Positions 32,426 to 40,524 of a stretch of 64,000 nucleotides of DNA are shown piece by piece. The DNA lies in contig NZ_JAHOOZ010000001.1 of assembly GCF_019075875.1 (NCBI RefSeq), positions 2,418,001 through 2,482,000 on the forward strand. The letters run 5' to 3'. Every line of letters begins with the position of its first letter. The first letter of the stretch is position 1. The notes below the pieces were generated by a model that was given only the letters and a program-made list of their open reading frames with translations, ran no database searches and had not been told where the DNA came from. A program made the translations under genes and the position numbers. This DNA comes from Novosphingobium sp. G106. GTDB lineage: Bacteria > Pseudomonadota > Alphaproteobacteria > Sphingomonadales > Sphingomonadaceae.

Positions 32426-33682
32426 ATGAGCACCAAACCCAGCGCCCCAAAACCCAGCGCCCTCGACGGCATCCGCGTAATCGACATGAGCCGGGTCTTC
32501 GCGGCCCCCGTAGGCGCCCAGATCCTCGGCGATCTCGGCGCGGACGTGATCAAGATCGAACGCCCCGGCGTCGGCGACGACGGCCGCGGCTATGGTACGG
32601 CCTGGGTCAAGGGCAAGGACGGCATCGAGACGCGGCATTCGAGCTTCTTCACCGTCTCGAACCGCAACAAGCGGTCGATCACGCTGAACCACTCGAAGCC
32701 CGAGGGGCAGGAAATCCTGCGCAAGCTGGTCGAGACCGCGGACGTGCTGATCGAGAACTATAAGGTGGGCGATCTCAAGCGCTTCAGCCTCGATTATGAG
32801 ACTCTGAAGGAGATCAACCCACGGCTGATCTACTGTTCGGTCACGGGTTTCGGCCAGACCGGCCCGAGCGCCGCGCTGCCCGGCTACGACGGGTTGTTCC
32901 AGGCCCAAGGCGGCATGATGGCGGTGACCGGCCTTCCCGACGGGCATCCCGGCGCGGGTCCGCTGAAAGCCGGCCCCAGCCTGGTCGACTTCATCACTGG
33001 CCACAACACCGCGCTAGCTATCCTCGGGGCGTTGATGCACCGGACGCGCACCGGTGAGGGTCAGTTCATCGACATCGCGCTGCTCGATACCTCGGTGGCG
33101 ATGGTCAGCCACATCATGCAGGACTACCTGATCAGCGGCGAGGCACCGCCGCGGCTCGGCAACGGCGGCAACGGTGGTGGCCCGGCCGACCTGCTCCACG
33201 CCAGCGACGGCATCGTCTACCTGACCGCGGGCACCGACGAGCACTACCGCCGCCTGACCGTGCTGATGGACCAGCCCGAGCTGTTCACAGACCCGCGCTT
33301 CGATTCGAACTTCAAGCGCGCGCGCTCGGGCCAGGCCGAACTGATCCGCATCATCAACGAATGGAGCAGCAAGATCACGGTCACGGAGCTGCTGGCGAAG
33401 TTCGACAGCGTTGGCATTCCGGCAGCGCGCTACAACGAGCTCGACGACGTCTGGAAGGACCCACAGGTCCAGCACCGCGGCCTGCGCGCGACCACGCCGC
33501 ATGCTTACGCCGAGGCCGGCTCGGTCGATTTGATTCAGAGCCCGCTGGCGCAGATGTCGGCCAGCCCCGCCTCGATCCGCCGCGCCCCGCCGATGCTGGG
33601 CGAGCACAATGGCGAGATCCTGGACGAGCTGGGCTACAGCGCCGAGCGGATTGCCGAGCTGAAAGAGCTCAAAATTATCTGA
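32426..33682 (+). CDS. Class III CoA-transferase (CaiB/BaiF)
   Basis: 418 aa. It opens IRVIDMSRVFAAPVGAQILGDLGADVIKIE. The expected catalytic aspartate lies in PSLVDFITGHNTAL near residue 190, then TGEGQFIDIAL. Full length. It is divergent from the PQQ dehydrogenase and convergent with the crotonase at 33725, with a hairpin in between. It is the fourth CoA-transferase of the window and would activate an acid made by the neighbouring dehydrogenases. Confidence 0.9.
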   Translation: MSTKPSAPKPSALDGIRVIDMSRVFAAPVGAQILGDLGADVIKIERPGVGDDGRGYGTAWVKGKDGIETRHSSFFTVSNRNKRSITLNHSKPEGQEILRKLVETADVLIENYKVGDLKRFSLDYETLKEINPRLIYCSVTGFGQTGPSAALPGYDGLFQAQGGMMAVTGLPDGHPGAGPLKAGPSLVDFITGHNTALAILGALMHRTRTGEGQFIDIALLDTSVAMVSHIMQDYLISGEAPPRLGNGGNGGGPADLLHASDGIVYLTAGTDEHYRRLTVLMDQPELFTDPRFDSNFKRARSGQAELIRIINEWSSKITVTELLAKFDSVGIPAARYNELDDVWKDPQVQHRGLRATTPHAYAEAGSVDLIQSPLAQMSASPASIRRAPPMLGEHNGEILDELGYSAERIAELKELKII

Positions 33683-33688
33683 ACGATC

Positions 33689-33726
33689 GGGAAGTGCGCC
33701 GGCGGCACGCTTCCTTCGTCTCTTTT
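33689..33726 (+). terminator. Putative terminator after the CoA-transferase
   Basis: GGAA plus GTGC pair with GCAC plus TTCC across a 2-nt bulge and a GC-rich loop (33689-33714), followed by TTCGTCTCTTTT. It lies between convergent genes and overlaps the very end of the crotonase gene. Confidence 0.55.
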
Positions 33727-34513
33727 ACTTACCCTTGAACTCGGGCGTGCGCTTGCCGGCGAAGGCGGTCACACCCTCGACGAAATCCTCGGTCCGGCTC
33801 GCCTCGAGCTGGCCGAGCCGCTCGTTCTGGAGCGCCTGCTCGAGGCTGACGTCGGCCGCGGCCCAGGCGATGCGCTTGATCATGCCGAGCGAGCGCGGGC
33901 CCTTGGCGAGCTGCTGCGCCAGTTCCATGCCCGCGCTCTCGACCTCGTCGTCGGGGACGACGCGATTGACCAGGCCCCACTCGAGCGCCTTCTTGCCATA
34001 GAGCCGCTCACCCAGCAGCATCATCTCCATCGCCCGCACGCGGCCCACCGCGCGCGTCAGTAGCCACGAGGAGCCGCCGTCGGGCACCAGGCCGACATGG
34101 CGGAAAGCCTGGAGGAAGAAGCCGCCCTCGCCGCAGACGATCATGTCTCCCGCCATGGCGAGGCCGCAGCCCACGCCTGCCGCCGCACCGCGCACGGCGG
34201 TGACGATCGGCTGCTCCATCGCCTTCATCCGGGTGATGATCGGGTTGTAGTAACGATCGAGCAGATGGCCGACGTCGCGCATCGGATCGTCGAGCACCGC
34301 CTCGGCATCGGCGAGGTTCGCGCCCGAATTGAACCCCTTGCCCTCGCCGGTGAACAGCACGGCGCGGCTCTCGAAAGCCGCGCGGTTGAACGCGTCGACC
34401 AGTTCCTCGCCCATCTGGGCCGAGCCGGCGTTGCGCGTCGCGGGATCGTTCATCGAGATCCGCGCGACGCCATCAGTCAGCGAGTAGAGGACCTTTTCGT
34501 AGCTCCTGCTCAT
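33725..34513 (-). CDS. Crotonase-family enoyl-CoA isomerase/hydratase (PaaG-like site)
   Basis: 262 aa, standard length. The oxyanion-hole segments FNSGANL and AAAGVGCGLA are present. The active-site segment reads FRHVGLVPDGG: the hydratase glutamates are missing, but an aspartate stands where PaaG-type isomerases use Asp. Isomerisation of a double bond in an acyl-CoA is therefore more likely than hydration. It starts 11 bp after the nitronate-monooxygenase-like gene in a four-gene minus-strand run. Confidence 0.87.
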   Translation of the reverse strand: MSRSYEKVLYSLTDGVARISMNDPATRNAGSAQMGEELVDAFNRAAFESRAVLFTGEGKGFNSGANLADAEAVLDDPMRDVGHLLDRYYNPIITRMKAMEQPIVTAVRGAAAGVGCGLAMAGDMIVCGEGGFFLQAFRHVGLVPDGGSSWLLTRAVGRVRAMEMMLLGERLYGKKALEWGLVNRVVPDDEVESAGMELAQQLAKGPRSLGMIKRIAWAAADVSLEQALQNERLGQLEASRTEDFVEGVTAFAGKRTPEFKGK

Positions 34514-34524
34514 CTCCGTGCTCC

Positions 34525-35505
34525 TTAGGCCAGCATGCCGCCGAAGCGCTGCTTCACGATCGCTTCGGCATCGCCGATGATCCGGTCGATCAGTTCCTGG
34601 CAGGTCGGGATGTCGTGGATCAGGCCCTGGACCATGCCGGCCCAGAAGATGCCCTTGTCGAGATCGCCAGAAGCCAGCAGCTCGCGGCCGACGGCGCCGG
34701 CGACGAGGTGCTTAATGTCCTCGAACACCGCATCGGGATTGGCCGAAATCCGAACGACCTCGTCGGAAACCGAGTTCTTGCCGACGCGGGCGGTGTTCTT
34801 GAACTTGCGGAAGATCAGGTTGGTGCCGCGCTCGTCGTTTTCGACGTACTTGGCCTTCACGTTGTCGTGGATCGGCGCTTCCTTGGTCGCGCAGAAACGC
34901 GTGCCCATGTTGATGCCCTCGGCACCCAGCGCCAACGCGGCGACGAGGCCGCGGCCGTCGCCGATGCCACCGCTAGCAAGCATCGGGATCTTCACCTTGT
35001 CGGCGGCGCTCGGGATCAGGATCAGGCCCGGGATATCGTCTTCACCGGGATGGCCCGCGCATTCGAAGCCGTCGATCGAGATGATGTCGCAGCCGTGCTT
35101 CTCGGCCGAGAGCGCGTGGCGCACCGCGGTGCACTTGTGCAGGATCTTGACGCCGTGCGGCTTCACCATCTCCCAGATTTCGCGCACTTCCTGGGTGCCC
35201 GCGGTCTCGATGATCTTGATCCCGGCATCGAGCGCGGCCTGGGCATAGCCCTTGTAGTCGGGCGGCAAGATCGTCGGCAGCACGGTGATGTTCACCGCGA
35301 AGGGCTTCGAGGTCATCGACTTGCAGCGCTCGATCTCGTCGCGCAGCGCGGCGGGGCTGGGCTGGGTCAGCGCGGTCAGCGTGCCGAGGCCGCCGGCGTT
35401 CGACACCGCGCTCGCCAGTTCGGCATAGCCGACGCCCTGCATGCCGCCCTGGACGATCGGGTGCTCGATGCCGAGCATCTCGGTGATGCGGGTCTTGAAT
35501 GCCAT
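34525..35505 (-). CDS. Nitronate monooxygenase-like flavoprotein (possible IpdC-type)
   Basis: 326 aa FMN TIM barrel of the 2-nitropropane dioxygenase/NMO family. Typical segments are HPIVQGGMQGVGYAELA, FAVNITVLP, DGFECAGHPG with the conserved histidine, and LASGGIGDGRGL for FMN phosphate. It lies between an acyl-CoA dehydrogenase and a crotonase. In steroid C/D-ring catabolism an NMO-like enzyme (IpdC) works beside acyl-CoA dehydrogenases and a crotonase, so a role on a CoA thioester is more plausible here than nitronate oxidation. This is inference from neighbours. Confidence 0.83.
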   Translation of the reverse strand: MAFKTRITEMLGIEHPIVQGGMQGVGYAELASAVSNAGGLGTLTALTQPSPAALRDEIERCKSMTSKPFAVNITVLPTILPPDYKGYAQAALDAGIKIIETAGTQEVREIWEMVKPHGVKILHKCTAVRHALSAEKHGCDIISIDGFECAGHPGEDDIPGLILIPSAADKVKIPMLASGGIGDGRGLVAALALGAEGINMGTRFCATKEAPIHDNVKAKYVENDERGTNLIFRKFKNTARVGKNSVSDEVVRISANPDAVFEDIKHLVAGAVGRELLASGDLDKGIFWAGMVQGLIHDIPTCQELIDRIIGDAEAIVKQRFGGMLA

Positions 35506-35526
35506 ATGATGCGGTCTCCTACGGCG

Positions 35527-36738
35527 TTACGCCGGAATCTGATTGAATGGGACGCCTTTGTCGGGGCGATGGTCTTGCGGCAAGCCGAGAATCCTCTCGG
35601 CGATGGTATTGAGCAGCATTTCGTCGGCGCCACCGGCGATCCGCCCCGTCGGCGCGGCGAGCCAGGACTCGACCCAGTCGTCCTTGCTGCTCGCGCCCGG
35701 ATGCCAGGCGAGGCCGAGATTGCCCATGAGATCGATGGCGAGTTCCGACAGCTTCTGCCGGCTGCGCACCGAGACAAGCTTGTTGAGAGCGCCCTCGGGG
35801 CCGGGTTCCATGCCCGCGGCCATCATCTTCATCGCCCGCGTGGTGATCGCCTCGAGCCCCGAGCGCATCGCATAGCTGCGGGCGATGGCCGAGCGGACCC
35901 GGCCGTCCTCGATCGCCGGGCGACCGTTCACTTCGGCTTCGCGTGCGAGATCGACGAAAGTCGCGGTCGTTGGGCCGAAGCCGGTGGGATCGGAGGCCGA
36001 ATAGCGCTCGATCATCAGGGTCGCCATGGCCGTGCCGAAGCCGCCGCCGACCGGGCTCAGCCGCTGGCCATCGGTCAGCTTGACGTCGTCGAAGAACACC
36101 TCGTTGACGTGCGGACTGCCCGCGGCGGCGAGCTTGATCGGGCGCACCGTGACGCCGGGCGCTTTCATGTCGAGCCAGAAGAAGGTCAGCCCCTTGTGCT
36201 TGGCCACCGTCGGGTCGTTGCGGGCGATAATGACACCATAGTGCGAGTGCTGGGCAAAGGTCGTCCAGAGCTTCTGCCCGTTGAGCTTCCAACCATTGCC
36301 GTCGGGCTCGACCTTGGTGCGCAGGCCGGCGAGGTCCGATCCGCCCGAAGGCTCGGAAAAGAGCTGGCACCAGATCTCGTCGCCCCGAAGCGCGGCGACG
36401 GCACGTTCCCTGGCCCACTCACGGTCCTGGGCGAAGCGCAGCACGACGGGCACCGAGATGCCGAGCGACACCCCGAAATAGCCGATCGGCATGCCGAAGC
36501 CCATTTCCTCCTGCTCGAAGATGACCTTGTGCAGTGGGGTCAGGCCCTGCCCGCCGAGTTCAGGATCCCAGTGGATACCGGCAAAACCGGCCTCGAACTT
36601 GGCGCGCTGGTAGCGGCGGCCCATGGCGAGATGCTCTTCCTCGGGCACCCCCTTGAGAGCCGCCTTGCCGAACGTCGGCGCGACCGACTGCAGCCAGGCG
36701 CGGGCCTTGAGGCGATAGGAGTCGAGGTCCTCGCTCAT
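35527..36738 (-). CDS. Acyl-CoA dehydrogenase (one subunit of a probable heteromeric pair)
   Basis: 403 aa. It has SEPSGGSDLAGLRT in the flavin/substrate region, WTTFAQHSHYG, and the C-terminal IAGGADEMLLNTIAERILGLP typical of FadE-type dehydrogenases of steroid and cyclic-acid pathways. Its ATG overlaps the stop of the upstream, clearly different acyl-CoA dehydrogenase (ATGA at 36735-36738). Adjacent, translationally coupled pairs of this kind (FadE28/29, ScdC1/C2) form alpha2beta2 enzymes with FAD shared between subunits. It would desaturate a bulky or ring-bearing acyl-CoA. Confidence 0.9.
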   Translation of the reverse strand: MSEDLDSYRLKARAWLQSVAPTFGKAALKGVPEEEHLAMGRRYQRAKFEAGFAGIHWDPELGGQGLTPLHKVIFEQEEMGFGMPIGYFGVSLGISVPVVLRFAQDREWARERAVAALRGDEIWCQLFSEPSGGSDLAGLRTKVEPDGNGWKLNGQKLWTTFAQHSHYGVIIARNDPTVAKHKGLTFFWLDMKAPGVTVRPIKLAAAGSPHVNEVFFDDVKLTDGQRLSPVGGGFGTAMATLMIERYSASDPTGFGPTTATFVDLAREAEVNGRPAIEDGRVRSAIARSYAMRSGLEAITTRAMKMMAAGMEPGPEGALNKLVSVRSRQKLSELAIDLMGNLGLAWHPGASSKDDWVESWLAAPTGRIAGGADEMLLNTIAERILGLPQDHRPDKGVPFNQIPA

Positions 36739-37829
36739 GCCGCCTCTCCCATCAGTTGGTCGACCAGCAGGTCTTCCCAGAACAGCATGTTGCCCTGCTC
36801 GATCGCCAGGCTGCGCGCGCGCCGCATGTGGAGATGCAGGCCACTATCCCAGGTGACGCCGGCGCCGCCGTGGATCTGGACGGTGTCGCGCGCGGCGGTG
36901 TCATAGGCCTCGGTCGCCGAGAGCCGGGCGGCGGCGGCGGCCTTGAGGAAGCCCGGCTGGCCTTCCTGCGCGGCGGCGTGGATCGCATTGGCGCGGGCGA
37001 TCTCGACGAGGCCGTAGAGCTCGGCGATGCGGTGCTTGACCGACTGGAACGCGCCGATCGGCTGGCCGAAGGCCTTGCGCTCGTTGGCATAGTCGCGCGC
37101 GATGAACAGCAGCGCCTCCGCCCCACCGATCTGCTCGTGCGCGGTGACGACCGCCATGCGAGCGAGAATGTCCAGCGCAGCGGCTTGTGCGGCGTCGCCT
37201 TCGACCAGCAACGTCGCCGGCGTCCGGGCGAAAGCCAGATCGGCAAACAGGCGGCCGTTGTCGAAGCTGTCGACGGTCTCGCGCCGGGCATCGGCCAGTT
37301 CGACAAGCACCAGCGCAGGCTTGTCCTCGTGATGGCACCAAACCACCGCAAGGTCGGCGATGAGGCCCGCGGTCACGCCAGGCTTCTCGCCCGAAAGATG
37401 CCCGCCGGCGAAGACGCTGCGCGGCTCCGGCGGCAACGGCGCGTTGCCCTCGGCGAAAGCGATCGCCGCCACGGCCTCGCCCGATGCAAGCTTCGGCAGC
37501 CACTGCCCTTGCAGGTCTGCATTGCCGCTGGCCAGCAACGCGCAGATCGCACCGTAGTTCGTCGTCAGGAACGGCGCGCCTGCAGTCGCAGCGCCGGCCG
37601 CCTGGGCAACGAGCCCCAGTTCGATCAGGCCGAGCCCCAGCCCGCCTTGAGCCTCGGGCACCGCCAACGCGGTCCAGCCCTGCTCGACCGCAGTATCCCA
37701 AAACGGCTTGTCGAAAGCGCCGGTCCGTTCGAGCAGGCCGAGCAGCCGCGTCTTGTCCATGCGCGCGTCGAGGACGCGGCGGGACTCGCTCGCAATGGCC
37801 TGCTGTTCGTCGTCGTATAGTATCGACAT
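36735..37829 (-). CDS. Acyl-CoA dehydrogenase, second subunit of the pair
   Basis: 364 aa, shorter and more divergent than its partner. It starts MSILYDDEQQAIASESRRVLDARM. The middle domain is weakly conserved and the C-terminal region reads IHGGAGVTWDSGLHLHMRRA, the usual HGG flavin contact, but the catalytic-glutamate segment of homomeric enzymes is not evident. This fits the structural subunit of a heterotetramer. It is the first gene of the minus-strand run (pair, NMO-like, crotonase). The ATGA overlap with the partner supports 1:1 synthesis. Confidence 0.88.
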   Translation of the reverse strand: MSILYDDEQQAIASESRRVLDARMDKTRLLGLLERTGAFDKPFWDTAVEQGWTALAVPEAQGGLGLGLIELGLVAQAAGAATAGAPFLTTNYGAICALLASGNADLQGQWLPKLASGEAVAAIAFAEGNAPLPPEPRSVFAGGHLSGEKPGVTAGLIADLAVVWCHHEDKPALVLVELADARRETVDSFDNGRLFADLAFARTPATLLVEGDAAQAAALDILARMAVVTAHEQIGGAEALLFIARDYANERKAFGQPIGAFQSVKHRIAELYGLVEIARANAIHAAAQEGQPGFLKAAAAARLSATEAYDTAARDTVQIHGGAGVTWDSGLHLHMRRARSLAIEQGNMLFWEDLLVDQLMGEAA

Positions 37830-37966
37830 CCCGGCTTCCCTCTCCTGTCCGGCTAGTTGAACCGGAACGTGGCATCAAGCCGCCTGACCCCGCAAGCCTG
37901 ACTGTGAGGGTTGCCGTGGTTCTCTTGCGCTGCAATCCTGCCGCAAAATCTGCGGGAGAGAGAAAA

Positions 37967-38812
37967 ATGGACATTATTGCCGAGGGACTGGCCTTCCCCG
38001 AGGGGCCTGTGGTCATGGCCGACGGATCGGTCGTCGTCGTCGAGATCATGGCCGGCCGCGTGACGCGCTGCTGGAACGGCCGCACCGAAGTGATCTGCGA
38101 GACGGGCGGCGGCCCGAACGGTGCGGCGATCGGCCCCGACGGCGCACTGTGGATCTGCAACAACGGCGGCATGGCCCATCTCGGCGAAACCGGTCCCGGC
38201 CGGATCGAGCGGATCGAACTTGCCACCGGCCACTGCGAGCGCGTCTACGAGAGCTGCGACGGCGCCGCGCTGCGCGGGCCCAACGATCTCGTCTTTGACA
38301 GTACCGGCCGGCTCTGGTTCACCGATCTCGGCAGCGGACACGAGGATGTGAAGATGGTCGGCGGGCTCTACACCGTCTCGCCCGACGGCGGCACGGTAAC
38401 CGCGGTCAACCGCCGCTCGATCTCGTACAACGGCATCGGCCTCTCGCCCGACCAGCGCTCGGTCTATGTCGCCGACACCTATCAGGCGCGCGTCTATCGC
38501 TACGACAACCGCGCCGAGGCCCAGCAGCCCGAATGGATCGCGACCGGCATCGGCCCGGTCGGCTTCGACTCGCTCGCCGTGACCGAGGCCGGCAATATCT
38601 GCGTCGCCATGGTCATGGGCGGCGGCGGCGTGGCCACGGTCACTCCGCAAGGCGTGGTGACCCAGCTGTCGATCCCCGAAGACCCCTATGTCACCAACAT
38701 TGCCTTCGGCGGCGCCGACATGCGCGATGCCTATATCACGCTGTCGGGCACCGGCCGGCTGGCCCGAATGCGCTGGGACGAGCCGGGGCTGAAGCTCGCC
38801 TTTAACGGGTGA
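37967..38812 (+). CDS. SMP-30/gluconolactonase-like protein
   Basis: 281 aa six-bladed propeller. The start at ATG 37967 follows GGGAGAGA. Likely metal ligands are Glu in AFPEGPVV, Asn in GPNDLVF and Asp in YVADTY. Members hydrolyse lactones. It is divergent from the acyl-CoA dehydrogenase pair and may open a lactone made during ring oxidation, or act on a sugar lactone unrelated to the pathway. Confidence 0.87.
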   Translation: MDIIAEGLAFPEGPVVMADGSVVVVEIMAGRVTRCWNGRTEVICETGGGPNGAAIGPDGALWICNNGGMAHLGETGPGRIERIELATGHCERVYESCDGAALRGPNDLVFDSTGRLWFTDLGSGHEDVKMVGGLYTVSPDGGTVTAVNRRSISYNGIGLSPDQRSVYVADTYQARVYRYDNRAEAQQPEWIATGIGPVGFDSLAVTEAGNICVAMVMGGGGVATVTPQGVVTQLSIPEDPYVTNIAFGGADMRDAYITLSGTGRLARMRWDEPGLKLAFNG

Positions 38813-38953
38813 GACGACGGGCCCCGCGGGCGCATTCAGTTTTGCGGAGAACCAGGCTGTCACCGCAGCGGCGCTTGCCTCGGTACTTTTCCCGGGCCGC
38901 CTAAGTGGTCTCCCCGATGCTTTCGGAAGATGCCGAATGATAAGCGCCAATAG

Positions 38954-38991
38954 CTGCTGGTGCCGAAGCTTTCTGCCTGCGGGACCAGCAG
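38954..38991 (+). promoter_or_regulatory. Leader hairpin upstream of the small exported protein
   Basis: CTGCTGGT (38954-38961) pairs perfectly with ACCAGCAG (38984-38991) across a 22-nt loop, 43 nt upstream of the next ATG. It may be a 5' leader structure or an operator. The rest of the 222-bp gap shows nothing that I recognise. Confidence 0.35.
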
Positions 38992-39034
38992 TCCATCTCG
39001 CGACTTAAGCCGTCCGGAAAGAAGGAACGAAAGC

Positions 39035-39286
39035 ATGCGCGTCAACAAGTATCTTGCCGCGGCGGTCGCATCGGCCATGATATCGGCACCGGTAATGGCC
39101 AAGCCCGCCCCCAGCAATCCGGCCGCCGGTCTTTCGCTTTCCAGCGCTGCCGGCGTGAAGGCCAAGACGTCACCCGACAAGGCCAACAAGCTCGGTTCGG
39201 AAGGCTACATCATCGGCGGCGTCGTTCTCGTGGGGATCCTGATCGCGATCATCGCCAGCGACGGCGACGATTCCGACAGCAACTGA
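39035..39286 (+). CDS. Small exported membrane protein, unknown function
   Basis: 83 aa. The signal peptide is about residues 1-22, with cleavage after PVMA. A polar stretch follows, then a single transmembrane helix (YIIGGVVLVGILIAIIA) and a very acidic end, DGDDSDSN. ATG 39035 is preceded by GAAGGAA. Many sphingomonads carry such small proteins, but I cannot name a function. It probably sits in the inner membrane. Confidence 0.7.
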   Translation: MRVNKYLAAAVASAMISAPVMAKPAPSNPAAGLSLSSAAGVKAKTSPDKANKLGSEGYIIGGVVLVGILIAIIASDGDDSDSN

Positions 39287-39493
39287 TCCATTCAGGACCC
39301 GCCGGGCTCCGCTTCGCCGCGGCTCACGCGACCAGGCGGCGGCTTGGCGCGCGGATCGAGGCAATCAGCCCAGCCCGGCCACATCCTTGATATTAATTAG
39401 CCCTAATACGTAAAGTCCACAATTGAACATTTCGCTTGCAGCAGCGAGACACATTGGATCGCGCGAAGACGCGGGGCCACACAGAAAAATGCA
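39287..39493 (+). promoter_or_regulatory. AT-rich promoter-like island before the ACP-like gene
   Basis: The segment 39388-39440 is strikingly AT-rich in GC-rich surroundings. It holds the palindrome ATTAG-CC-CTAAT (39396-39407) followed by TACGTA (39407-39412), about 85 bp before the ACP-like gene. A regulated promoter is likely; the regulator is unknown. Confidence 0.4.
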
Positions 39494-39778
39494 ATGGGTC
39501 ATTCAATGAGCGTACAGCGTCTGACTGATCGAGTGAACGCGATTGTCCTTACAGTGCTACGGCACCGATTGCCTGTTGCGCAATTGCCAGACGACCCGAC
39601 TTTCCGCGATCTTACCGTCGATGCGATCGAACGCGTCTACATTGCCGATGCGATTGAGCACGAATGGACCATCGAACTCGCCGACGTCGAGATCGATGGC
39701 TGGCAGACCCTGCATGACGTCACAGAATCCATCCGCAGGCGGACGGGACGCGGACAGCTTCGTCTAGCAAAGATCTAG
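39494..39778 (+). CDS. Acyl-carrier-protein-like protein lacking the phosphopantetheine serine
   Basis: 94 aa from ATG 39494 (ATG 39506 is equally possible). The order FRDLTVDAIERVYIADAIE, then EWTIELADVEIDGWQTLHDV, follows the ACP four-helix plan, where one expects a DSL serine for 4'-phosphopantetheine; here it is DAI. Prosthetic-group attachment at that site is thus impossible. It may be a regulatory or structural decoy, or a degenerate ACP. No fatty-acid or polyketide synthase gene is near. Confidence 0.65.
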   Translation: MGHSMSVQRLTDRVNAIVLTVLRHRLPVAQLPDDPTFRDLTVDAIERVYIADAIEHEWTIELADVEIDGWQTLHDVTESIRRRTGRGQLRLAKI

Positions 39779-39808
39779 GGCCGGCTGGCAGCGGCCTCGG
39801 GCACACCT

Positions 39809-40051
39809 TCATCTGTCCCGCCATCGCCGGTCAATCAGCCGCAGGTATTCCTCGAGCAGCGGGCCATTCGCGGCGAACCATTCGTTCCAGTTCTGTATAG
39901 CTTCCCATCTGCCCTCCGCCGTCTTGCGCTTGTGCGCCTCGCCCAGCGCCGAGGCCAGGCGCTCCTCGAATTCTTCGAGGCCGTTAGGCGGGGTTAGTGG
40001 GGGCGGTTCGCTCACCGGCCGCACGCCTAGGGCATTGGTCGGATGGGACAA
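39809..40051 (-). CDS. Small helical protein, unknown function
   Basis: 80 aa from TTG 40051, chosen because GGAGGAG lies seven bases upstream; the open frame extends to a TTG at 40093 that overlaps the thioesterase stop but lacks spacing. After a proline-rich start it is helical and charged: EEFEERLASALGEAHKRKTAEG, then IQNWNEWFAANGPLLEEYLRL. No domain is recognised. It is the last gene of the AKR/thioesterase operon. Confidence 0.6.
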   Translation of the reverse strand: MSHPTNALGVRPVSEPPPLTPPNGLEEFEERLASALGEAHKRKTAEGRWEAIQNWNEWFAANGPLLEEYLRLIDRRWRDR

Positions 40052-40089
40052 GCGAAGACTCCTCCGTTCCGGGGCAATCCCGGCCGGCG

Positions 40090-40524
40090 TCAACTCCGCT
40101 CGCGCGCGATCACCGCGACGGTGAAACGCGAGATGCAGACCAGCTTGCCGGCCTCGTCCTCGATGCGGATCGACCAGACCTGGCTGCTGCGGCCGAGGGC
40201 TTCGGGCCGGGCCGTGGCATAGACCCAGCCGTCGTAGGCTGGGCGGATATGGTTGGCGTTAATCTCCTGGCCGACCGCGACGCGCGTGGCACCATCGATG
40301 CAGAAGTTAGCTGCGATCGAACCGACGGTTTCCGCCAGCGCCACCGAAGCGCCGCCGTGCAGCCGGCCGAAGGGCTGCTGCGTACGCTCGTCGACCGGCA
40401 TGCGCATGCGCAGCCAGTCGTCGCCGCAGTCGACGACTTCCATGCCGAGATGACCGTGCAGCCCGCGCGAGCGAACATGCTCGAGCTGTGCGTCCGTCGG
40501 CCGCGCGCCGCCGAACCAAATCAT
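40090..40524 (-). CDS. PaaI/YdiI-type hotdog thioesterase
   Basis: 144 aa. The hotdog signature is PFGRLHGGASVALAETVGSIAAN near residues 50-75, with the catalytic-type glutamate in the central helix. VGQEINANHIRPAYDGWV and SRFTVAVI complete the fold. It would hydrolyse aryl- or acyl-CoA thioesters and may recycle CoA from dead-end esters. The ATG overlaps the AKR stop (ATGA at 40521-40524). Confidence 0.88.
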   Translation of the reverse strand: MIWFGGARPTDAQLEHVRSRGLHGHLGMEVVDCGDDWLRMRMPVDERTQQPFGRLHGGASVALAETVGSIAANFCIDGATRVAVGQEINANHIRPAYDGWVYATARPEALGRSSQVWSIRIEDEAGKLVCISRFTVAVIARERS

